Of a stretch of DNA of 64,000 bases, positions 50,096-58,845 are shown in pieces (within the stretch, counting starts at the first letter, position 1; each line of letters opens with the position of its first letter). The DNA lies in contig JBBRYP010000005.1 of assembly GCA_038237515.1 (NCBI GenBank), positions 42,244 through 106,243 on the forward strand. Direction: 5' to 3'. The notes under the pieces are model-generated. The model did no database searches. It was not told the DNA's origin and saw only the letters and a program-made list of their open reading frames with translations. Origin of the DNA: JBBQDZ01 sp038237515 (GTDB lineage Bacteria > Actinomycetota > Thermoleophilia > Gaiellales > Gaiellaceae). The position numbers and the translations under genes were made by a program.

Positions 50096-50896
50096 TCAAC
50101 CTTCGACTTGAGGGTTGGCAGTCGACACCGGACGCGCGGGAACGCTGATGTCGAGGTATCCGGGAGCGGCGAGCGTCGGCGCGATCCGGCGCGCGATCGC
50201 GAGCTTCAGACGGAGGTTCGACGTGCTGCCGAGCCGCAGCTCGAGGCCCGAGCGGAGGACGAGCAGCAGCTCGCCGCCGGTCGTGTCGACATCGCGAACG
50301 CGGCGTAAGAACGCAAGGCCACGCAGCGGTGCGAGCGCCCGTACCGCCGCTCTCACGCCGTTGTCGTCGATCGCTCCGCCGGTATCGACCGAGACGCCGC
50401 GCCGGAGCCAGATACGCGGCAGGTTCGAGAGCCGGGGGTGCTGCAGGGGGCGGAGAATCCTCCCCCCGGCCGAGATGACCCAGGCGTCTGCGCCCTGGCG
50501 GACGACCGCCAGCGGCAGCTCCGGAACGACGAGCACACGCAGCGTGTGCGGGAACCGACGGTCCTCCGTCACGCCCGCGACCTTCGGCAACGGCGCGAGG
50601 CGGGCCCGCACATCCGTCTCCGAGATCCGAAGGAGGCTTCTGCCGCTCAGGGGCTCAAGCGCTAACCGAACTTCCGCGGCGAGAGCGGGCGACGCGCCTT
50701 GGACCTCGATTTCCCATACGGCGAGAAGCGATGTGTCGCGCGCGAGGAGATAGGCGCCGCCGGCGGCGGCGATCAACGCGGCGCAGGCGAGCAGCGAACG
50801 CACCGAGGGCAGGAAACGGTCGCGCCGGAGCTCGGCCTTCCGCCTACCGCGCGTCGTCGCCGCGCGCGTCGCCGATGTCGCTCGCCTGACGGCCAC
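50096..50896 (-). CDS. ftsQ: Cell division protein FtsQ
   Basis: A bitopic division protein that links early and late divisome parts. 266 residues: a basic cytoplasmic N-terminus (about 30 residues), one helix (about LLACAALIAAAGGAYLLA), then a POTRA domain (AVWEIEVQGASPALAAEVRL) and the FtsQ beta domain (PLPKVAGVTEDRRFPHTLRV). GTG at 50896 has an AAAGGA ribosome-binding site 5 nt upstream; a TTG at 50935 is a weaker alternative. It lies between murB and ftsZ. Confidence 0.9.
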   Translation of the reverse strand: MAVRRATSATRAATTRGRRKAELRRDRFLPSVRSLLACAALIAAAGGAYLLARDTSLLAVWEIEVQGASPALAAEVRLALEPLSGRSLLRISETDVRARLAPLPKVAGVTEDRRFPHTLRVLVVPELPLAVVRQGADAWVISAGGRILRPLQHPRLSNLPRIWLRRGVSVDTGGAIDDNGVRAAVRALAPLRGLAFLRRVRDVDTTGGELLLVLRSGLELRLGSTSNLRLKLAIARRIAPTLAAPGYLDISVPARPVSTANPQVEG

Positions 50897-50942
50897 GGAA
50901 GTCCTTTCGCCGCGCCGGCGCCCGGTCCTGGTCAACGTGCTG

Positions 50943-51000
50943 CTAGTGCGGCGTCTCCCAAGGCCTCACCGGAAACCGACGGCACCCGACGCCGCACTAG
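50943..51000. repeat. Palindromic repeat copy 1 (13-bp arms)
   Basis: Perfect 13-bp arms CTAGTGCGGCGTC (50943-50955) and GACGCCGCACTAG (50988-51000) flank a partly conserved core starting TCCCAA and containing GGAAAC. The right arm overlaps the murB stop codon. The same arms and core motifs recur at 63861-63919 and, inverted, from 63959. It could act as a terminator or REP-like element between murB and ftsQ. Confidence 0.85.
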
Positions 51001-51872
51001 GTGGCAGCGTTCGAGCCGGAGCCGAGGAAGACCACCTCCCGCTCGAGGTCGATGCCGAAACGATCGAGCACACGCCGCTGCGCCTCCTCCATCAGGGCGA
51101 CCGCGTCCGCGGAGGACGCGTCGCCCGCGTTCTCGATGAAGTTCCCGTGGCGCGGCGAGATCAGCGCGCCGCCGACCCGTTGCCCCTTCAGGCCGCAGGC
51201 CTCGATCATCTGTCCCGCGCCGAGCACGTGAGCCGGGTTCCTGAACACGCTGCCGAACGTCCGCCTGTTCGTCGGCTGGGTCGCCTTGCGGCGGGCCTGC
51301 ATCGAGGCGACCGTGGCCTTGATCTCGTCGCGCTCACGCGCAGCGAGCGTGAACTCGACACGCGCAACCACCTCGCCCGGCTCGAGCGCCGACCGCCGGT
51401 AGGACAACTTCAGCTCGTCGCGGCCGCGCCAGTGCGTGCCGGCGGCCGACACGACGAGCGCCCGCCGCAGGATCCCCGCCCAGTCGCCGCCATACGCGCC
51501 CGCGTTCATCCGGACTCCTGCCCCGGCCGTGCCCGGAATCGCGCACGCGAACTCGAAGCCCCCGAGGCCGGCCGCGCGTGCCCGGTGAAGGCAGACGGCA
51601 TTGGCCGCTCCGCCTCCCGCGACGAGTAGCTCTCCCTCCACCTCGGCGGCGGCGAGTTCGCCGGTCAGCTTCAGCACGAGCGCCTCGACCCCGTGGTCTG
51701 GGACGAGGACGTTCGACCCGAGCCCGATCACCTCGATGCCGATCCCTCGCACGCTTGCCCACGTCACCGCTTCCTGGAGCTCCTCGAGCCTCGAAGGCTG
51801 AGAGAACCAGCGCGCCGGTCCCCCCGTTCCGATCGTGGTGAAGCGCGCGAGTACGACGGCTTCACGGATCAC
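50997..51872 (-). CDS. murB: UDP-N-acetylenolpyruvoylglucosamine reductase
   Basis: FAD enzyme that makes UDP-MurNAc. 291 residues. Type I features are visible: FTTIGTGGPARWF near the start, VIGLGSNVLVPDHG and CAIPGTAGAGVRMNAGAYGG in the FAD domain, and the catalytic Ser in TFGSVFRNP. GTG at 51872 overlaps the murC stop (GTGA). Its TAG stop lies inside the 13-bp arm of a palindromic repeat. The enzyme acts in the cytosol at the second committed step of peptidoglycan synthesis. Confidence 0.95.
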   Translation of the reverse strand: MIREAVVLARFTTIGTGGPARWFSQPSRLEELQEAVTWASVRGIGIEVIGLGSNVLVPDHGVEALVLKLTGELAAAEVEGELLVAGGGAANAVCLHRARAAGLGGFEFACAIPGTAGAGVRMNAGAYGGDWAGILRRALVVSAAGTHWRGRDELKLSYRRSALEPGEVVARVEFTLAARERDEIKATVASMQARRKATQPTNRRTFGSVFRNPAHVLGAGQMIEACGLKGQRVGGALISPRHGNFIENAGDASSADAVALMEEAQRRVLDRFGIDLEREVVFLGSGSNAAT

Positions 51873-53071
51873 CGTGCTCCCTCCTCGAGGAGGGCGAGGA
51901 CGAGCGACGCTGCCCGATCGACGTCTCCGGCACCGAGCGTGAGGACGACGTCTCCGGCCCGCGCGCGTCCTGCCAGGAACCGGGCACCGTCCGCGATCTC
52001 CGGCGTCCACGCGAGCGGCATCCCCGGCCTCAACTCAGCCAGCGCGTCGACCACGAGCTTCCCGCTCACCCCGGGCACCGGCTCCTCGCGTGCCGCGTAG
52101 ACCTCCGTCACCGCAACGGCGTCTGCCGGCGCGAGCGCCGCCGCGAGCTCCCGCGCGGTGTGCCGGGTGCGGGAGAACAGGTGCGGCTGGAACAGGGCGA
52201 GCACCCGTCCCCGCGTCTGCCCGCGGGCCGCGGCGAGGGCGGCCGCGACCTTCACCGCGTTGTGGGCGTAGTCGTCGACGACCGCGACGCCGGCCGCCTC
52301 CCCAGCGGATTCGAGGCGCCTGCCCACGCCGCGGAACTCCTGCAGCGCCGCGACGGCGGCCTTGCGAGACGCTCCGGCACGCTCGAGCGCCACGAGGGCC
52401 GCAGCGGCGTTCCGACGATTGTGCTCGCCCGGCACCGCAAGCGGAAAGTCGACAGGGTCGAGGTCCACCCCGCGGACGACCTCCGGCACCTCCGCGAGCC
52501 ACCGCTCGAGGAGCGCGGCCACCTCTGCCCGGGAGCCGAAGACCGCATGGTGATCGAGGTCGACGTTCGTGACCACCGCGATCCGCGGACGTAGTGCCTC
52601 CACCGTCCTGTCCGACTCGTCGCCCTCGACCACGAGCCAACCGGAGCCGGCGCGGGCGTTGCCGCCGAGCTGCGGCACCTCGCCCCCGATCAAGAACGAG
52701 GGGTCGTCGCCGAGCCGGTCGAGGCAGAAGGCGATCATGGCCGCCGTCGTCGTCTTGCCGTGCGCCCCCGCTACCACGATCGCGGGCTGGAGCTCCACGA
52801 GCTCTGCGAGGAACTCGCCCCGGGCGCGGCCGGGGACGCGGCCGGCGTAGGCAGTCGAGACGATGCCTTCCCAGCCGGCGGGCGCCGGAACAGGGTCGGG
52901 GGAGATCCCCGCCTCGATTCCCGCAGCATCGACGTGCGCGAGGTACGGGGTGCGGACACGATCCCAGCCGGCCACCTCCGCGCCCCAAGCCTTCGCGAGC
53001 ACCGCATACGCCGACAGCCCGGCGCCCCCGATGCCGACGAACCACAGCCGCCGCCCCTCAAGTGCGCGCAA
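51869..53071 (-). CDS. murC: UDP-N-acetylmuramate-L-alanine ligase
   Basis: Adds L-alanine to UDP-MurNAc. 400 residues, shorter than many homologues (about 460). Motifs: WFVGIGGAGLSAYAVLAKAW (N-terminal nucleotide fold), VAGAHGKTTTAAMIAF (ATP loop), VEGDESDRT, EHNRRNAAAAL and DDYAHNAVKV. The start is taken as TTG at 53071, inside the murG end (overlap 14 nt), because the conserved N-terminus begins there. It overlaps murB by 4 nt. Confidence 0.93.
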   Translation of the reverse strand: MRALEGRRLWFVGIGGAGLSAYAVLAKAWGAEVAGWDRVRTPYLAHVDAAGIEAGISPDPVPAPAGWEGIVSTAYAGRVPGRARGEFLAELVELQPAIVVAGAHGKTTTAAMIAFCLDRLGDDPSFLIGGEVPQLGGNARAGSGWLVVEGDESDRTVEALRPRIAVVTNVDLDHHAVFGSRAEVAALLERWLAEVPEVVRGVDLDPVDFPLAVPGEHNRRNAAAALVALERAGASRKAAVAALQEFRGVGRRLESAGEAAGVAVVDDYAHNAVKVAAALAAARGQTRGRVLALFQPHLFSRTRHTARELAAALAPADAVAVTEVYAAREEPVPGVSGKLVVDALAELRPGMPLAWTPEIADGARFLAGRARAGDVVLTLGAGDVDRAASLVLALLEEGAR

Positions 53072-54122
53072 GCTCCACCAGCTCCTCCGCGATCGCTCGG
53101 GCGGCTCCCGGGCGCGCGACACGGCGCATCGCCGCCCTCATCTCCTCGAGCCGGCGGGGGTCCGCGAGGAGGTCGCCGACGAGGCGCGGGACGCTCCCTA
53201 GCTCTCGCTCGCGGACGCAGACGGCACCCCCGGCGCGCTCGAAGTACGCGGCGTTCAGTCCCTGGTGGTCGCCCGTGGCGTGCGGGTACGGGACGAGGAT
53301 CGCAGGGGTCCCCGCCCCAGCGAGCTCCCAGACCGACCCGCCGGCACGACCGAGGGCGAGCGTCGCCGCCGAGAGCGCGGCGCCGAAACGATCGGTCGAG
53401 GGGAGCAGCTTGTAATCGTCCCGTCCGACGCGCGGTAGGAGAGAGCGGTAGTCCCGCTCTCCGGCCAGGTGAAGCACCGGCGGCCCCGTCCGACCCCACG
53501 CCTCAACCGCGAGCTCGTTGAGAGCCCGCGCGCCGGCCAGGGCCCCCGCGACGAGGAGCACCGGCCCCTGCTCCGGGAGGTCGAACGCACGGCGCGCCTC
53601 GGCCCGCTCTACGGGACGGGAGCGAGCGGGGATCGGACGGCCGACCACGCGGTACTTCGAGGTGCTGCGGAGCGGGTAAGCCAGGAAGACGCGGCGCGCG
53701 AAGGGCGCGGCGAGCCGGTTCGCGAGCCCGAGGTGCGCGTCCGCCTCGGAGAGCGCGGCGGGGATCCGCCGAACCGCCGCGGCGGCGACCATCGGGCCGG
53801 CCACGAAGCCGCCGCCCCCGTAGACGACGTGTGGGCGACGCCGCTCCAGAATCCGCAGGCAGGCAACGGGCGCTCGGGCCGCGAGGAGGACGGCGCGAAC
53901 CTGGGCGGGGCCGGGTCGCCTGGGCAGGCCACTCACGCGGAACGTGTCGAGCTCGAAGCCGGCCTCAGGAACGAGCCGCGCTTCGGCGCGATCCGGCGAC
54001 CCGGCGAAGCTCACCGTCAGGCCGAGGGCCTGCAGCTCCTCCGCGACCGCGAGCGACGGCAGGACGTGTCCGGCCGTTCCCCCGGCTGCGATCAGGCACC
54101 TGAGTGGCTCGCGCGACACCAT
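53058..54122 (-). CDS. murG: Lipid II synthase MurG (GlcNAc transferase)
   Basis: Transfers GlcNAc to lipid I at the cytoplasmic membrane face. 354 residues. The N-terminal glycine loop is IAAGGTAGHVLPSLAVAEEL, then VVYGGGGFVAGPMVAAAAV, and the C-terminal donor-binding part GRAGGSVWELAGAGTPAILV. ATG at 54122 (or GTG 54119) starts 158 nt before the ftsW stop, an unusually long overlap. Confidence 0.94.
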   Translation of the reverse strand: MVSREPLRCLIAAGGTAGHVLPSLAVAEELQALGLTVSFAGSPDRAEARLVPEAGFELDTFRVSGLPRRPGPAQVRAVLLAARAPVACLRILERRRPHVVYGGGGFVAGPMVAAAAVRRIPAALSEADAHLGLANRLAAPFARRVFLAYPLRSTSKYRVVGRPIPARSRPVERAEARRAFDLPEQGPVLLVAGALAGARALNELAVEAWGRTGPPVLHLAGERDYRSLLPRVGRDDYKLLPSTDRFGAALSAATLALGRAGGSVWELAGAGTPAILVPYPHATGDHQGLNAAYFERAGGAVCVRERELGSVPRLVGDLLADPRRLEEMRAAMRRVARPGAARAIAEELVELART

Positions 54123-55197
54123 TCCCCCGCGCGATGTTAAGGAGGATCCCGACACAGCTGAGCGCGACGACGATGCTCGAGCCCCCGTAGGAGACGAAGG
54201 GGAGCGGGATCCCGGTGAGCGGCGCGAGCCCGAGAACGGCGGCGAGGTTGATGGCCGCCTGGCCGCAGACAAGCACCGTCAGCCCCGCCGCGAGACGCTT
54301 TCCGAAGGGATCGCGGCAGAGGAGCGCGATCTTCAGGCCCGCGTAGGCGAACGCGACGTAGGCGGCGACGACGACGGTGGCGCCCACGAGGCCGAGCTCC
54401 TCCCCGATGATCGCGAAGATCATGTCCGTCCGCGCCTCGGGGAGATAGAAGATCTTGGCGACGCTCTGCCCGAGGCCCCGGCCGAGGATGCCGCCCGAGC
54501 CGAACCCGAGCAGCGCCTGGACGCTCTGAAAGCCCGCGCCCTGCGCGTCCTGCCAGGGGTTGAGGAAGCTGAAGATACGTGCGCGGCGGTACGGCTCGAA
54601 CCAGATCGCAGCCAGGCCGAGGGTGCAGGCGATGCCGCCGCCGGTGGCGAGCGTCCGCACCGGGGTGCCCGCGACGAGCAGCATGCCGCCGAGCATCACG
54701 AGCAGCGCGATCGCCGTTCCGAGATCGGGCTCCGCGAGCAGCAGCAGGCAGAAGATGCCGGCCAGCAGGCCGACCGGGCGTGCGAGCTCCTTCAGGGTGC
54801 GAGGCGGCTCTCGCCGGCTGAGATAGGAGGCCGCCCAGACGGCGAAGCCGAGCTTCGCGAGCTCGGAGGGTTGGAAGACGGCGGGCCCGAGGGAGATCCA
54901 GCGCTTCGCACCGTTGATCGGATGTGCGAGGACGAGGACGGCGAGCAGGAGGCCGATGCTCGCGAGGACGAGCGGTGGGGCGAGACGCTGCCACATGTGG
55001 AAGCTCACGCGCGAGGCGACGATCATCAGCGCCACGCCGAGGAGGACGTAGATCAGCTGGCGCTCGAGGTAGTAGTTCGGGTTCGAGCCGCCGACGGCCG
55101 CGGGCGCGGAAGTGGCGCTGTAGACCATCACGAGCCCGAAGGCGACCAGGGCGAGGGTCACCAGGATCAGCAGATGAGACTCGAAACCCCTCCTCAC
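53965..55197 (-). CDS. ftsW: Lipid II polymerase FtsW (SEDS family)
   Basis: The septal peptidoglycan glycosyltransferase. 410 residues with about ten helices. SEDS family blocks are LAEPDLGTAIALLVMLGGML, QALLGFGSGGILGRGLGQSV, the EARTDMIFAIIGEELGLVGA loop and PLPFVSYGGSSIVV. GTG at 55197 overlaps the murD stop (GTGA). The C-terminal tail of about 50 residues after ILLNIARGNG is rich in Arg and Gly and lies inside murG; it may be a real tail or the result of a lost stop. Confidence 0.93.
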   Translation of the reverse strand: MRRGFESHLLILVTLALVAFGLVMVYSATSAPAAVGGSNPNYYLERQLIYVLLGVALMIVASRVSFHMWQRLAPPLVLASIGLLLAVLVLAHPINGAKRWISLGPAVFQPSELAKLGFAVWAASYLSRREPPRTLKELARPVGLLAGIFCLLLLAEPDLGTAIALLVMLGGMLLVAGTPVRTLATGGGIACTLGLAAIWFEPYRRARIFSFLNPWQDAQGAGFQSVQALLGFGSGGILGRGLGQSVAKIFYLPEARTDMIFAIIGEELGLVGATVVVAAYVAFAYAGLKIALLCRDPFGKRLAAGLTVLVCGQAAINLAAVLGLAPLTGIPLPFVSYGGSSIVVALSCVGILLNIARGNGVARATQVPDRSRGNGRTRPAVARGRGGAAGPRPDGELRRVAGSRRSAARS

Positions 55198-56405
55198 CCC
55201 CCGAGACTTCGCACGAGCCGCTTGAACTCCTCGCCGCGCCGCTCGAAGTTCTCGAACTGGTCGTAGCTCGCGCACGCGGGCGAGAGCAGGACGACCTCGC
55301 CGGGCGCCGTGTCCCGGGTCGCGGCGAGGACGGCGCTCTCGAGGTCGCCGGCCCGCTCGTAGGGAATCCGAGCCTTCCCGAGTGCGGCGGCCAGCTCGTC
55401 CGCCGCCTCGCCGACGAGGTACGCACGGATCACGTTGGGCCCGATCGCGCGCGACAGCGGCTCGAAGCTCTCGTGCTTCGACGAGCCGCCCAGGATCAGC
55501 CTCACCGGATCGTCCTTGTAGGTCAGGAGCGCGCGCTGTGCGGCAGCGACGTTCGTCGCCTTTGAGTCGTTGACGTAGCGGGCGCCCGCCACCTCGGCGA
55601 CGAGCTCCAGCCGATGCTCCACTCCCGAGAAGCTGCGCAGCGCCTCTGAGATCGGCTCGTCTTCGATGCCGGCCGCGCGAGCCGCCGCCGCTGCCGCAAC
55701 GGCGTTCTCCCGGTTGTGCGTGCCGGGGATGCGCGGCTCCGCGGGAAGAGCATCGGCCGCGGCGAACTCGACGCGCCGAGCGAGGCCCGGAACCGGGTCG
55801 AAGCCGCGTGGGACGACGGCGGAGTCCGCCTGCAACTGGTTCTCGAACACCCGGAGCTTCGCGTCCCTGTAGTCACCGAAGGTGCCGTGCCGGTCGAGGT
55901 GATCGGCCTCGAGGTTCAGCAGCACGGCGACCCGGGGCCGGAAGGCGACGACGTCCTCCAGCTGGAAGCTCGAGAGCTCGCAGACGATCCAGGCGTCCGT
56001 GGCGAGGGCCCCGTCCAGAGCCGTGAGCGCATGGCCGATGTTGCCCGCGACGGCGACCTCACGCCCGGCGGCGCGGAAGATCGCGCCGAGGAGCTCGCAG
56101 GTCGTGGTCTTGCCGTTCGTCCCGGTCACCCCCACGATCGGGTTTCGCAGCAGCCGGTACCCCAGCTCGACCTCGCTCCAGAGCGGGATGCCACGGCGCC
56201 GCGCCTCCGCGGCGAGGACGTGCTGGGAGGGCACGCCAGGGCTCTTGACGAGGAGCTCGACGCCGTCGAGCAGGGTCGGGTCGGTGTCGTCGCCGAGCCT
56301 CCGGTCGAGCCGGACGACCTTTACCCCTCGCCGCTCGAGCGCACTTGCCGCCGCCTCGCCCGAGCGGGCGAGCCCGAGCACGGCCGCACGGGACGGAAGC
56401 CGCAT
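55194..56405 (-). CDS. murD: UDP-N-acetylmuramoylalanine-D-glutamate ligase
   Basis: Adds D-glutamate to the UDP-MurNAc-L-Ala precursor. 403 residues. ATP loop GVTGTNGKTTTCELLGAIF, NLEADHLDRHGTF and HNRENAVAAAAAA are visible, with KATN in VNDSKATNVAAA and SPACASYDQFENFERRGEEF at the end, typical of MurD. ATG at 56405 shares one base with the mraY stop (TGATG). Confidence 0.95.
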   Translation of the reverse strand: MRLPSRAAVLGLARSGEAAASALERRGVKVVRLDRRLGDDTDPTLLDGVELLVKSPGVPSQHVLAAEARRRGIPLWSEVELGYRLLRNPIVGVTGTNGKTTTCELLGAIFRAAGREVAVAGNIGHALTALDGALATDAWIVCELSSFQLEDVVAFRPRVAVLLNLEADHLDRHGTFGDYRDAKLRVFENQLQADSAVVPRGFDPVPGLARRVEFAAADALPAEPRIPGTHNRENAVAAAAAARAAGIEDEPISEALRSFSGVEHRLELVAEVAGARYVNDSKATNVAAAQRALLTYKDDPVRLILGGSSKHESFEPLSRAIGPNVIRAYLVGEAADELAAALGKARIPYERAGDLESAVLAATRDTAPGEVVLLSPACASYDQFENFERRGEEFKRLVRSLGG

Positions 56406-57418
56406 CAGCCGCGGAAGAAGCGGAAGTAGTAGCGGTAGTAGAGGACGAAGGCCACGGCACAGAGGATCGCTCCCAGGATCCAGAAGCGCACCATGATCTT
56501 CGTCTCCGACCACGCCTTCATCTCAAAGTGATGGTGGATGGGGGTCATCAGGAACAGACGGCGGCCGAAGTACTTGAAGCTGACGACCTGGAGGATCACG
56601 GACAGCGCCTCGATCAGGAAGATGCCGCCGATCAGCAGCAGCAGGAACTCGGTCTTGTCGACGATCGCGAACCCGGCGAGCGCGCCGCCGAGGGCCATGG
56701 AGCCGGTGTCGCCCATGAAGACCTCGGCCGGGAAGGCGTTGTACCAGAGGAAGCCGATCATGGCCCCGATCAGCGCGGCGCCGATGATCGAGAGGTCGAG
56801 GTAGAGCGAGCTGCGGTGGCCGACAGGCCCCGACCGGATGTAGGCGATCACGTTCATGGCCGTGAACGTGAAGACCGCGATGATCCCGGTGCCCGCGGCG
56901 AGGCCGTCGAGGCCGTCGGTGAGGTTCGTGCCGTTGGCCGCTCCGGCGATGATCAGGAAGAGGAGCACGTACCAGAACCACCAGAGCTGGAGCTTCCCGT
57001 CGAGGACGGGGATGTAGACGGCGGTCTTGAACTCGCGGTGGTGGGCGACCCAGCCGACGACGACGGTGATTCCGGCGAGGAGCAGCAGCTTCCAGCGCCC
57101 GGAAAGCCCGAGCGAGCGCCGATGGGTCAGCTTGACGAAGTCGTCGAGGAAGCCGACCGCTCCGCAGCCGAGCGTGACGAAGAAGACAAGGAGCGCGTTC
57201 GTGGTGTAGCTCGACAGGGCGAGGAAGGAGGCCGCCATCGAGAGGACGATCAGCAGCCCACCCATCGTCGGCGTCCCCTGCTTGGCGATGTGGTGGGAGG
57301 GCCCCTCCTCGCGGATCTGCTGCCCGTACTCGCGGCGCCGGAGGAACTCGATGAACTTCGGGCCGAGGCCGATCGAGATCACCATCGCGAGGATCCCGGC
57401 GAAGAGGACGCGGACCAT
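56405..57418 (-). CDS. mraY: Phospho-N-acetylmuramoyl-pentapeptide-transferase
   Basis: Membrane enzyme that joins the MurNAc-pentapeptide to undecaprenyl phosphate to give lipid I. 337 residues with about ten helices. Catalytic region blocks are LGCGAVGFLDDFVKLTHRRS (the DD pair), GTNLTDGLDGLAAGTG and FMGDTGSMALGGALAGFAI, and the end has HHHFEMKAWSETKIMVRFWI. ATG at 57418 immediately follows the murF stop. Confidence 0.96.
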   Translation of the reverse strand: MVRVLFAGILAMVISIGLGPKFIEFLRRREYGQQIREEGPSHHIAKQGTPTMGGLLIVLSMAASFLALSSYTTNALLVFFVTLGCGAVGFLDDFVKLTHRRSLGLSGRWKLLLLAGITVVVGWVAHHREFKTAVYIPVLDGKLQLWWFWYVLLFLIIAGAANGTNLTDGLDGLAAGTGIIAVFTFTAMNVIAYIRSGPVGHRSSLYLDLSIIGAALIGAMIGFLWYNAFPAEVFMGDTGSMALGGALAGFAIVDKTEFLLLLIGGIFLIEALSVILQVVSFKYFGRRLFLMTPIHHHFEMKAWSETKIMVRFWILGAILCAVAFVLYYRYYFRFFRG

Positions 57419-58666
57419 CTATGCGGTTACGGCAGCCAGGGCCTCGGCGACGACCTCGAGGCCCACCGCCCGGGACCCTTTGACGAGGATGCAGTCGCCG
57501 GGCTCGACGAAGTCGCGCACCACCTCCGTCGCGCGGACGGCGTCCGGGGCCCAGGTCGAGATGGAGATGCCGTCGGCGAGGTAGGCGCGGGCGAGCTCTC
57601 CCACGCCGATCACCACGCGAATCGGCAGCCGCCGCGCCACCACGCCGATCTCCTCGTGGTAGCGCTCCGCCTCGGGGCCGAGCTCGGCCATCTCGCCGAG
57701 GATCGCCACCGTCCGCCGCCCCTCGGCCCGCGCCTGCAGGTGCTCGAGGGCGGCGCGCATCGACACGGGATTCGCGTTCCAGCAGTCGACGATCATCAGG
57801 CCGCCGCCCGGCAGAGGCACCTCCTCGCCTCGCCAGGCGGAGAAGTCGACCTCGACGCGTGCAGGAGGCTCGACGCCGAGCGCCCCGGCCGCGACGAGCG
57901 CCGTGAGCGCATTCCGAGCCTGGTGGCGCGCCCTGAAGGAGAACTCGACGTCCCGGCCCTCGAACCGGATCGTCGTGCCGCTCTCGCCGGGCTCCGCGTC
58001 GGGCACGCCCACTCGCAGGACAGCCACGTCCTCGCGATCGATCGCGAAGTCGTCGGGGACGATCGCGGTTCCACCCGGCGGTAGGGCCGCGACGAGCTCG
58101 CCCTTCGCGCGTCGAACCCCTTCCAGCGAGCCGACGAGCTCGAGGTGAGCGGGGCCGACGTTCGTGATCACGCCGACATCGGGGCGCGCGATCTCACAGA
58201 GCGCGGCGATCTGGCCGAAGCCGCGCATCGCGAGCTCGACGATGCAGATCTGGGTGTCCGACTCGAGCCGGCAGAGGGTCAGCGGCACGCCGAGTTCCGC
58301 GTTGTAGCTGCGCTCGTTCGCGATCGTGCGCCGCTGCCGCGCGCAGAGCGCGAGCAGGATGTCCTTGGTCGAGGTCTTGCCGGTGGAGCCCGTGATGCCG
58401 ACGACGCGGGCGGCCGATCGAGCGCGCACGGCGCCTCCGAGTGCCGCGAGCTCGGCGTGCGCATCCTGCGGTGCGAGGGTTGCCGCTGCGCCGCGCGCGC
58501 GCGCGTCACCCAGGTGGTGGAGACCGCGCCCCACCGCGACGAAGAGGTCGCCGGGCTCGACGCGGCGCGAGTCGATCGTGACGCCTGTGATCCGATCCGC
58601 ACCCGGCGCCGCCCTCAGCTTTCCCGTCGTGAGCTCGCGAACTTCAGCGAGCGCGAGCGGGATCAA
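57419..58666 (-). CDS. murF: UDP-MurNAc-tripeptide-D-alanyl-D-alanine ligase
   Basis: Adds D-Ala-D-Ala to complete the pentapeptide. 415 residues. GITGSTGKTSTKDILLAL is the ATP loop, followed by RSYNAELGVPLTLCRLES, NVGPAHLELVGSLEGV and YNANP-type WNANPVSMRAALEHL. TTG at 58666 is the only start that keeps the N-terminal domain; it overlaps the stop of a small frame spanning the murE-murF gap. Confidence 0.94.
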   Translation of the reverse strand: MIPLALAEVRELTTGKLRAAPGADRITGVTIDSRRVEPGDLFVAVGRGLHHLGDARARGAAATLAPQDAHAELAALGGAVRARSAARVVGITGSTGKTSTKDILLALCARQRRTIANERSYNAELGVPLTLCRLESDTQICIVELAMRGFGQIAALCEIARPDVGVITNVGPAHLELVGSLEGVRRAKGELVAALPPGGTAIVPDDFAIDREDVAVLRVGVPDAEPGESGTTIRFEGRDVEFSFRARHQARNALTALVAAGALGVEPPARVEVDFSAWRGEEVPLPGGGLMIVDCWNANPVSMRAALEHLQARAEGRRTVAILGEMAELGPEAERYHEEIGVVARRLPIRVVIGVGELARAYLADGISISTWAPDAVRATEVVRDFVEPGDCILVKGSRAVGLEVVAEALAAVTA

Positions 58667-58845
58667 TGCCTCCTCCGGAAAGCCCCGCCTGCGGGAGACT
58701 CCAACGTCTGTGGACGAGGTTTCACGCTTCCGTCTCTACGCCGGCACAGCCGTGTCACCTTCCTTTGGGTTCGACTGGGTAGCCTCGGCCCCGGAAGGGG
58801 GCTTCGGGCCCCCCGCGAGACGCGTGTACCAGAACTGTGGCTCAC
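58663..58845 (-). CDS. Small basic frame bridging murE and murF, doubtful gene
   Basis: A 60-residue frame that starts with GTG overlapping the murE stop and ends overlapping the murF TTG start, exactly filling the 175-bp gap. The product would be very basic (many Arg, Pro, Ser) with no recognised motif. A GC-rich hairpin with arms GGGGGC / GCCCCC (58797-58813) lies inside, which speaks for a non-coding structured spacer. Coding status is unresolved. Confidence 0.3.
   Translation of the reverse strand: MSHSSGTRVSRGARSPLPGPRLPSRTQRKVTRLCRRRDGSVKPRPQTLESPAGGAFRRRH

Noticed and set aside
49972..50096. ftsA between ftsQ and ftsZ
   Set aside because: Only 123 bp separate the genes, holding a promoter; many actinobacteria lack ftsA, so absence is expected.
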